NCBI GenBank assembly: GCA_023053685.1
Contig: JALIGW010000002.1
Span: 253,681,239-253,745,238 of the forward strand
Direction: 5' to 3'
Source: Diadophis punctatus similis
Taxonomy: Eukaryota > Chordata > Lepidosauria > Squamata > Dipsadidae
DNA length: 64,000 nucleotides
Part shown: positions 56,141 to 64,000 of the stretch, piece after piece
Layout: each line of letters begins with the position of its first letter
How positions within the stretch are numbered: position 1 is the stretch's first letter
Notes under the pieces: model-generated
Databases searched by the model: none
Seen by the model: only the letters and a program-made list of their open reading frames with translations
What the model was told of the DNA's origin: nothing
Made by a program: the position numbers and the translations under genes

Positions 56141-57435
56141 AGTAAAGAGGGGGAAATTATTTGGCATAGCTGAGTGGTATTAGCTATGCGGATGAATAAT
56201 TCTGAATTTTCCAGAGTTTAGACAACACCAAAGATTTTCAAGGTTTGTATTTTTAGTAACGCAGCTCAGAGATCAGACTATAATGTAATATCCCAGTGAC
56301 TCAGGACACACAAAAGCAACACAATGTATGCTTCTCTAGTGCCTTTATCACAGGGAGGTTTGTACTACCGTAGTCTCATCTCACCATTATTGCATAAATA
56401 CTCAGGGCAATTTTACACCTCCAGGTTGCTTTTAGCTAGCAACCCTGCTACAACATACAATGTTGCCAGGTATTAAAATTTCTCAGATGTTGGATGACCT
56501 GTGCTATAAACTAATGCTAACAAGTTAATGCAGTGTGTTCTGCCCCCAGTTATGAATGTATCAAAAACACACCATTTGAACGAACTTAGTTTAATCAATG
56601 AAGCACTGCTAATAACTGGCTTAGCAGTGGAGACACACACACACACAAATCAAAAAGCAATCCTTTCTTGCAGAAAGTCAGCTGCTAATTAATCTTCATT
56701 AGCAGCTGGCGTAAGTTCAGACAGTCTTAACTCAAAACATGTATGGCCTATTTCACAGAATTGTCCCCATTCTCTTCCCTTCACGTTTATAACTTTCACT
56801 TTCCACAAAGATCTATTTTAGTATTTTAGCATGTATGTAATTCTTCGGACCCTTCAGAGACTACTAACTCCATTCTTGCAAATAAGATGGTGTTATTTTG
56901 AGTGAGTGGGAGGGAAATGTCGGTCTGGATTTCTCTGAGGAATGAACTTCAAGCCAGGATCTGTTTCCAAGAAGTGTTCTATTCTGGTCAGCTGGGCAGA
57001 GAGGATTCCAAAATAGGAATGTGTGATGACAATGGAAAAAAGGGCAGAAGACATACAATTTCCAATTCTTTGTTTCTCTGTTCATTTTTTGTTTGTTTTG
57101 CATACATTTTTTACTACATTAAATTTGTTTTTACTTTAAGAAAAAGAACGTGTCAGGCAATTATGGTGGCATTTTGTACACTCTTGTGTGCATATGCATA
57201 ATATCGTCTCTCACAACTACATGAAATGTTTCTTTGGAAAGTTACCGTATATCATTTTCTTTTACTGTATGCGGACAGTCACTTCCTCTTTCTAAGACAG
57301 AAAAGCTGCTCCCAGACTTGTCCTGACATCCTGTATAGATATTGACCGAATCCCAGCATTCCAGCTAATAATGCCAGGGCTGAAAGGTGATAGGTGTTGT
57401 ACCGTTGTCCTACCACGTCTGCTGCGGGACAGTGT
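56141..57435. other. Gene flank, partly paralogous to 30480-32720
   Basis: 56920-57300 matches 30470-30765 plus 32591-32720 (GGATTTCTCTGAGGAATGAA, GTTTCCAAGAAG, CAGTCACTTCCTCTTTCT). The 57-kb copy lacks the L1 and shows the pre-insertion state. (AC)n at 56634-56646. No gene is supported. Confidence 0.5.
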
Positions 57436-58200
57436 CACCTATTCTATTCTATTCTATTCTATTCTATTCTATTCTATTTCTATTCTTATTCTTATTTCTA
57501 GTCTAGTCTTCTATTTCTATTTCTATTTATTCCTATTCTAATTCCTATTCTATTCTATTATTTTATTCTATTCTATTCTATTCTATTCTTCTATTTCTAT
57601 TCATTCCTATTCTTATTTCTGTTCTGTTCTATTTTTATTTCTATTCTATCCTATCCTAGTCTATTCTATTCTATTTCTATTTATTCCTATTCTAATTCCT
57701 ATTCTATTCTATTATTCTATCCTATCCTAGTCTAGTCTAGTCTAGTCTATTTCTATTTATTCCTATTCTATTCTATTCTATTCTATTCTATTCTATTCTA
57801 TTTCTATTTCTATTCATTCCTATTCTTATTTCTAGTCTTCTATTTTTTCCTATTCTAATTCCTATTCTATTCTATTCTATTCTATTCTATTCTATTCTAT
57901 TCTATTCTATTCTATTCTATTCTATTTCTATTCATTCCTATTCTTATTTCTGTTCTGTTCTATTTCTATTCCTATTCTTTCCTATCCTAGTCTAGTCTAT
58001 TCTATTTCTATTTATTCCTATTCTAATTCCTATTCTATTCTATTCTATTCTATTCTATTCTATTCTATTCTATTCTATTCTATTCTATTCTATTCTATTC
58101 TATTCTTATTTCTATTGTATTCCTATTCCTATTCCTATTGCATTCCATTGCATTGCATTGCATTCCATTCCATTCCATTCCATTCTATTGCATTCCTCAT
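57436..58200. repeat. Long (ATTCT)n pentanucleotide tract with variants
   Basis: Runs of ATTCT alternate with TTCTATTTCT, ATTCCT, CTAGT and TCCTA variants, and the end changes to TTCCA/TTGCA units. This is the complement of AATAG-type repeats seen at the CR1/L3 tail at 36478. Confidence 0.95.
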
Positions 58201-58329
58201 CCCCATCCCCATTCTACCCCTACCCCTGGCCTATCCCATTCTATATTCAATAGCTTTGAATTCCTAATTTTCCGCTGTAGATGCAGATGAGCACATGCAA
58301 CTTTCCCTTTCCGTCTCGGTGCTTGCTTT

Positions 58330-58935
58330 GAGCCTTCGTTTTTTCCTCTCTAGGTGACGCGAGCGATCGTCTCTGGCAGGGCCGAGCTGGGGGATTTTGG
58401 CATTGCTCGGTCCCGCCCTCTGCCCGCCCGGGCTGCAGCGAAAGGGTTAAACGTAGAGAGCTTTTTCCTTTGCGCCTAGACAGGAGGCAGGAAAAGGGAG
58501 AAAGGGGGGCTGGGATCCCAGTTCCTGCCCTCCCGTCCCAGTCCCCCCCCCACACCCCTTTCTGGTCCCCAGCTGTCTGCTACGCCAGGACTGCGGAGAT
58601 CCCCTCGCCGGGAGGGGCGCCAGGTGAGCAAGGACGCTGGCAAGAGGGCGGGTGGACTCCGAGCGAGGGAGGGGGCTCAATCAGGTGGAGGAGGCGGGGG
58701 GGGGGGAATTCCCAGGTGCGGTAAGGGAAGGAGGGATTCCTTGGGGGAGGGAGCAAAGAGGTGGGCTTTTGCCAGCTGCGCCCTCTCCCCTTCGGAGTCC
58801 CCGGTTTTTGCTTGCAAGGTTTTCTGCTCCGTGCAAGCTGCTGCGCCGCTGCTTGGTTGCTGCTTCTGCCATCGGCTCTCCGCTCCCCTTAAAATCCTTC
58901 CTCCAAGCCCCCCTCCTTCTCCTCAGCCCAACATC
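58330..58935 (+). promoter_or_regulatory. CpG-rich block with a possible first exon
   Basis: It is dense in GC and CpG (GTGACGCGAGCGATCG, GTCCCGCCCTCTGCCCGCCC), in contrast to the AT-rich surroundings. A strong donor-like CAG|GTGAGC is at 58621-58629. It could be the promoter of another gene beyond the window. No clear coding frame or downstream exon is visible, so this is a tentative call. Confidence 0.4.
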
Positions 58936-59319
58936 TTGATATAGCCTAGCTGTCAGCGTGTGGCCTCCTGGTTTTTTCCGGAAGATTAGGGGACCACCGT
59001 TCCCATGTTTCCCGGTCGCTGCTGGGGAGGATCAGCATCCCAGTGTTTGGAGAGGAGGAAGAGGAGGAGAGTTTAGGGGTAATCTAAGCTCAGATGGAAC
59101 CATAGTTATGAAGTGTCCTTGGTGCTCTCTGAGCTTGCTTGCAGACTTTTCATTACCCAATTAGGTAACATCATCAGTGCTAGTAGGGAGTGCAGTTTGC
59201 TGTCAGTTTATGTTCTGGGTGACTTGCCTGTCAATGTTGGTGGGGGTTCTTTGGTTGGGCTGTTTCAACGTCATCACCAGGAATTGAAAATGACTTGGTT
59301 GGACATAATCAAAAAATCT
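58936..59319. other. Unassigned interval
   Basis: No recognisable gene; 59113-59300 has TTGCAGACTTTTCATTACCC and TCATCAGTGCTAGTAGGGAG, which look like fragments of a dispersed repeat. Confidence 0.3.
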
Positions 59320-60008
59320 TTTCAGCACTTCAGATTGGACAAGTGTATTTTTCAGCCTTATTTTATTTTTATTTTTTTAAAAATAGTCTTTATTAAATTT
59401 TTACAATAAGAAAAAAGACACAAACAAAACACACAAACAAAACACACAAAACACAAACAAGTACACATATTTACAAACAACAAGAAAAAGTCCAATGCTT
59501 TAACAGCATTATTAAGGTGTTTGTTCCGTATCAAAATCCATATATACATTTTAAGTACATTCCATGTCGTGATTATCGGTGATTATCATCATTATTAAAT
59601 TGGTTTATTTAATTACAGCTTGTAAAGAAAGCATTTGTAAATATATCTCAATTCATCTGCCAAATTTTTAATTTTGGGTTTTGTTTCAGCCTTATTTTAA
59701 TTTGCATGGTTTTAAATTTTTAACTGCTTTCCAATTTATCTTTTTATGAACTGTAGGATGCCCAGGATTGCCTTATCCGAGAGATTGATGGCATAGAAAT
59801 TTAATAAATAAAATGTTGCTGGATGGTTCTCTATCGATCAATAACCCCCACACTTAGATACCCCTCAGTACAGTAGCAGCTTATGAGGTATAGCTAAAAG
59901 GAGCTGAAACCATCGAGTGTTCTTGGGTTGCTAGAGAGGATGCGGAAGAGAGGAGAAGGACATAGGAAGTTTCAATTAGGGGGTTATGGAGGGCAGCTCT
60001 TGTTCTGC
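59320..60008 (+). pseudogene. Promoter/first-exon copy F, broken by two retroelements
   Basis: GGACAAGTGTATTTTTCAGC is split by an L1 (59366-59684). The unit resumes with AGCTGAAACCATCGAGTGTT and GGTTGCTAGAGAGGATGCGG, then GGAGGGCAGCTCTTGTTCTG and stops where the Penelope-like element begins. The CTCF-like box, the ETS-like box and the donor are all missing. Confidence 0.6.
59366..59684 (-). mobile_element. 5'-truncated L1-like insertion, 15-bp TSD
   Basis: TTCAGCCTTATTTTA occurs at 59351-59365 and 59685-59699. The left end is T-rich (the poly(A) of a - strand copy), and AACAAAACACACAAAC repeats follow. It is too short to contain coding motifs. Confidence 0.75.
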
Positions 60009-60905
60009 AGGATCCAATCTGGGTCGGTCACCAGGACCAGAGGTTCTGTCTTCTGAGCTTTCGGACTCATGCTGGAGCCCATCTTCAGGAAACCTCTCTC
60101 TAGCAGAGTGTGTGCTGTTCTGTGTGTGGTATTTGTAGTGCGTGTTGTAAGTGGCCTTTTAGATGTTGATTGGGTGTGTTGCAAAGGTGGGTTCCTCCCG
60201 GTTCTATAGAACCGGTAGTAACTTGGCGGCCTGGGTTGCTGGAACCGGCAGCGACCCAGACCTGCCACGCCCCCGAACAGATTCTCTCGGCGCCATAGGC
60301 ACCGCCATCTTATTTTTTGCTTCTGCGCATGCGCAGCTTTGTTTTAGTACTGCGCATGCGTGCGCGGTGCGTCCCTGAGCGAACCGGCAGTAAAGAAAAC
60401 TGGAACACCAAGGGTTCTAAGTACTTGATAGGCTGGTAGTAAATTAGCACTCCTGTTGACTGACAAGGGGTCTTTTCTCAGGCTTCAATCACTTCCCTTG
60501 CTGTTTTTGTGCCTGCTCATCCAACAATCTTAGTAGCTGCAAAACTGAATCTGTGTCCTTGTTCATTGCAGTGTGAAGCTACCAATGAGTTCAGGTCTCC
60601 TCGTCCGATCGCTCGCTCGTGTTCTTTCAGTCTGGTGGTTAGCTTCCTCCCCGTCTGTCCTACATAGTCACAGGGGCAATCCATGCAGGGGATTCAGTAG
60701 ATTACATTAGAAGTATCACCCACCTCCAAGCGATCTTTACAATGTATAATTTGTCCTTGTACGGTAGCCTCTGCGCAAGCGGTGTGCGATGCCTACTTGC
60801 AGATTTCGGAAGCTGAGTTTTACAGCTTCTGAAATGTTTTTGATGTATGGCAGGGTGTACTATGTGGTTGGTCTTGTGCCTTGTTCTCTTACTAGAGTCC
60901 ATGCA
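60009..60905 (-). mobile_element. Penelope-like retroelement fragment with GIY-YIG endonuclease domain
   Basis: On the - strand, 60720-60480 reads IPCMDCPCDYVGQTGRKLTT, then RLKEHERAIGRG, then SLVASHCNEQGHRFSFAATK, the GIY-YIG block that follows the RT in Penelope-like elements. Just before it, broken frames read LPYIKNISEAVK and GIAHRL. In-frame stops (NVIY*IPC; IVG*AGT) show it is dead. A GC-rich MITE (about 60186-60412, GGGTTCCTCCCGGTTCTATA to AAGAAAACTGGAACACC) is nested in it. A hammerhead-like motif lies at 60055-60088 (-). Confidence 0.85.
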
Positions 60906-60911
60906 GCAAGC

Positions 60912-61018
60912 TTGGGTCTCCAACCTTGGCAACTTTAAGACTTGTGGACTTCAATTCCCAGAATTCCTCAGCCAGCTTGCTGGCTGAAGAATTCTGGGAG
61001 TTGAAGTCCACAAGTCTT
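60912..61018. mobile_element. Palindromic hAT-like MITE cut by an L1
   Basis: CCAACCTTGGCAACTTTAAG and GGGAGTTGAAGTCCACAAGT are the two arms; the expected end is missing because the L1 poly(T) begins at about 61018. Confidence 0.7.
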
Positions 61019-64000
61019 TTTTTTTTTATTGAAAAAGTTTTATTAGTACAGAGTACAAACATTTTTTAATTTTTCTCCCCCCTCACCCGCCCCCTTCCCT
61101 CCCCCCCTCTCCCCCCGGACTTCCCAGAGAGAATACAGGGCATAATATCAATAAAGTAAATTTGGTTTAAAAAAAAAAGAAAAAAACAACAACAAAAACC
61201 CCTCAACTCCAAATTGTACATTGATAGATTACATCATTAAATACTATATTTTGTATCATCTGTATATAAAGTAATAAGGAAAAAATAAGGAAAAAATAGA
61301 AATAAAGATACAAAAAAAATACAGAAAGAACAAAGATAATAATAAAGAAGAAAATTATACAAAGGAAAAAAAACAATTTCTTCCTCCTCCTTTTAATCAT
61401 CTACCCTAGACAACATCCACTCAGAGTAAATAAAACTTAAATGAATATTACATAAATAATAACTAAATATAAATTTAAAAAATCCTAAACTTCATCATGA
61501 TATTAATAGCATAATATTACCATACATCAAATTATTTACTTCCAAAAAATTATAATTCTTAAAAAAGTGTTAATAGTAATAATAATAATAATCTGAAGTA
61601 TGCGAAGGAAAGGAAACAATTTCTTCCTCCTCCTTTCAATCAACTATCCTAGACAACCTCTAGTCAAAATTAAATAAGACTTAAATAAGTATTACACTTC
61701 CAAAAAATTCTAAATCTTTAAAAGGTATTAATAATTCTAAATCTTTAAAAAACATTAATAATAATAATAATCTCAAAATTAAATAAAACTTAAGTAAATA
61801 TTACATAAATAATATCTAAATATTAAATAAAAAAAACTTTTAGATTTCATCATAGTAACATAATATTATTATACATCAACTTATTAACTCAGGAAAGAAA
61901 AAAAAATCCTTAAAAGTATTATTATTAATAATAATAGAAAAACATAAAGGAGAAAAAAAAGAAAACCTAAGACAAAAGAAAATCCTTCCTTTGAAGCAAA
62001 TTTTCAGATCTAATTGTAATACTTTATAACTTAATAATTTTAATTAAAAATTCAAATTCTTCAAAAAATATTAAAAGAAAAATGTTAAAGGAAAAAAGGA
62101 AAGCAAAAAAATAAAAAAGAAAGGAAAAGGAAAAATACAATCATATTAATCTCCATCCATCTAATACATGTCAACACTGCATCTCTTTGTATCTTATTGG
62201 TTGTATCTTTTTGTATCTTGATGATTTTAGGTTTATCAGCTCGTCTCCCATCTGATCCCGATCCTCCATCTCCTTTTCCACATCTTTCTGACTCTGCCAT
62301 TCACTTTGACTCTTTAAAACTATTTCATTTTGATCCGGTAAGGATGGCTTTTCCTCCTCGTCCTCTTCTACATTCATACGTCTTTCTTCTGGAATTTTAG
62401 ATATATCAGCCTTTAAAACATTGACATAAAATTCGGTAGCTTTCTTTATCGTATTCAGCCGGTATCTTTTCCTCAAAAATTTCACCGCTACTCCTGTTGG
62501 TGCTTCCCATTTATATTGTAAATTCAGTCTTTTAAATTAATCAATCAAAAAAGTAAATTCTTTTCTAGCTTTAAGCATTTTAGAGAGAATTTCTTTCCAT
62601 ATCCTAAGTTCCTGACCATTCACCTGAAGATTATTTTTAAATATCGCCTGTATAATTCTATTCCGTAAGGCTCTTGTAGTGAAATATATAACAATGTCCC
62701 TTGGTAGATATTTTTGTTTTGCATACCACGAGTTGACCCTATATATCTTTTCAATTTGTGTAGCCAATTCATCTTTAGACATTCCAGAGACCTGCTCCAA
62801 GGCCTCGATCATTCTTCCTTTCAAATCATCATATAGTCCCTCCTTCAACCCTCGCACTCTTATAGCGAATTCCATTCTTCTGAACTGTGTCATCAACACC
62901 TCTGTTTCAAAATTTACAATGTCTTTTTGAAATTTATTTATATATTCCACCGAAGTTGCCAACGTTTGTTTATTTGTTTCAACACAGTCCTCCAAAACAT
63001 CAATATTTGTTGCTAATCCTTTGCAAACCTCTAACATATCCATCCTTAGTTGCTTTTCCATATTCTTTAAAGCATCCTGCATTTTTTTTTCTATTTCATT
63101 AATTTTTTGGTTAAATTCCAAAATCAGATCCTGTTTCATAATCTTTAAAGTACTTAGTAAATTTTCAGATGTCAAAGACTGTGGAGGTGTTGACTCAGTA
63201 ACAAGTTGCATTTTGGAAATATAAGTGGAGGGATAGCCAGCTCTTTTATTCAAAACAATCATTCCAGACTTTGAAGCCATTGTTGTAATTCCAAAGGAAT
63301 GCACAAAAAATGCCAAATCTCTAAAAAGGTTTTCCCAATTTCAGAAGCAGATAGTTTTTTATTTTATTTTTTTTAAAGTTATCAGTTATTATTATAATCC
63401 AAAATCAAAAGACAGAGAGAGAAAAACCAATTTTCAAAATTTCCATAAGAGAAAAAGCCATAGGCAAAACGGAAAAACAATCTTTCCAGTTGAAGCCATT
63501 GTTGTATTTCCAGAGGAGTACAAAGAAAAAGCCAGATCTCTAATTAAAGTTCTTAATTTCAAAGGCAGAAAGTTTTTTATCTTTACTTTTTAAAAGTTAT
63601 CAGTTGTTGTTATAATCCAAAATCGGGAGACAGAGAAAGAAAAGCCAATTTTCAGATTCAAAGGTTTCCATAAGAAAAAAAGCCACAGGCAAAGCACAAG
63701 TCACTTTCACTTCTCCTCCCAGCTTCTTCAAATGCCATATTGTTGCTTTTTAACCATTACTTTGTTTCTTTTCCAAAGTGAAAGTTAGCAGAGGGTTGAA
63801 CAAAAAGAAAATTCGATACTTGCCCAGCTTAGCTCCTGTTTCTCTCTGTCTGCTTCTTTAAACCGTAAAATATATTATAAGTCCCATTCTGGAAGCAGCG
63901 GTGGTCTCGGCATCTTGCTCCGCAAAGGCGGAGGCTTCCGGATTCCCGGAGCAGGAGACAGGCTGCCTGGGGAGCCTTCACCCTTCGCGCCCCTGGATGA
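61018..64000 (-). mobile_element. L1-like retroelement with ORF1 and no ORF2 (runs out of the window)
   Basis: Read on the - strand: a GC-rich 5' end (63900-64000), two tandem ~220-bp monomers (63271-63490, 63491-63710), then ORF1 from ATG 63280. ORF1 (to about 62171) has a coiled-coil stretch (NQKINEIEKKMQDALKNMEK), an RRM-like part (MTQFRRMEFAIRVRGLKEG) and a C-terminal part (PRDIVIYFTTRALRNRIIQA). It is broken by a stop after FTFLID (62537-62540; the 32.4-kb copy reads DELKRL there). About 1.15 kb of AT-rich sequence then leads straight to the poly(A) at 61018-61028, the same 3' end as at 30766. No RT or endonuclease is present. Confidence 0.85.

Noticed and set aside
1..64000. CRISPR arrays, bacterial operons, rRNA or intact tRNA genes
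   Set aside because: Repeats here are eukaryotic transposons and microsatellites; tRNA-like boxes occur only in SINEs and lack a full cloverleaf.

Overview
The window is vertebrate nuclear DNA, most likely from a squamate reptile and probably a snake. Pointers are: CR1 LINE 3' ends, including one whose tail is an (AATAG)n run; Sauria-type tRNA SINEs with a (GCTATT)n tail; many hAT-like miniature elements with exact 8-bp target duplications; and C2H2 zinc-finger genes organised as in tetrapods. There is no bacterial or viral gene set. Many ORFs in the window are antisense or out-of-frame shadows of the finger arrays, or readings through simple repeats.

The genes are five C2H2 zinc-finger genes, all on the + strand. 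Gene 1 (2812-5781) is different from the rest: a divergent KRAB A-box exon splices in frame to one long exon with 13 intact fingers and a block of decayed fingers. Genes B (ZNF exon 14520-16155), C (27025-28410), D (38377-40607) and E (50644-52708) form a tandem paralogous family. Each has a far-upstream promoter/first exon (B about 13.4-13.7 kb, C 24.0-24.25 kb, D 37.1-37.4 kb, E 46.25-46.5 kb), an intron of roughly 1-4 kb, and one exon carrying a conserved N-terminal segment and 8-19 fingers. Further first-exon copies lie at 9.65-9.9 kb (A, no ZNF exon of its own) and 59.3-60.0 kb (F, broken by two retroelements, ZNF exon outside the window), and a decayed promoter lies near 55.2 kb. The 3' flanks of the genes are also paralogous, so the repeated unit is gene plus flanks, about 9-13 kb long. 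The encoded proteins are expected to be nuclear DNA-binding regulators; B-E show no KRAB or SCAN domain in this window.

The promoters share a CTCF-like motif (also readable as YY1-like) and an ETS-like motif. In D and E the first exon also has an ATG that reads across the splice junction into a short peptide with a conserved end and a conserved stop, before the finger reading frame.

The rest is mobile DNA and simple repeats: CR1 pieces (best copy 11.48-12.57 kb, with reverse transcriptase), L1 pieces with target duplications, two L1-like copies with ORF1 but no ORF2 (30.77-32.59 kb and 61.02-64.0 kb), a Penelope-like element with a GIY-YIG domain (about 60.0-60.9 kb), several palindromic Penelope-related repeats with a hammerhead-like fold, a fold-back mariner (43.2-43.8 kb), three solo LTRs, many hAT/MITE copies, a near-identical 1606-bp tandem array (18.6-23.7 kb) and long tri-, tetra- and pentanucleotide tracts. 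Identifications come from reading motifs, terminal repeats, target duplications and internal comparison; no database search was possible.
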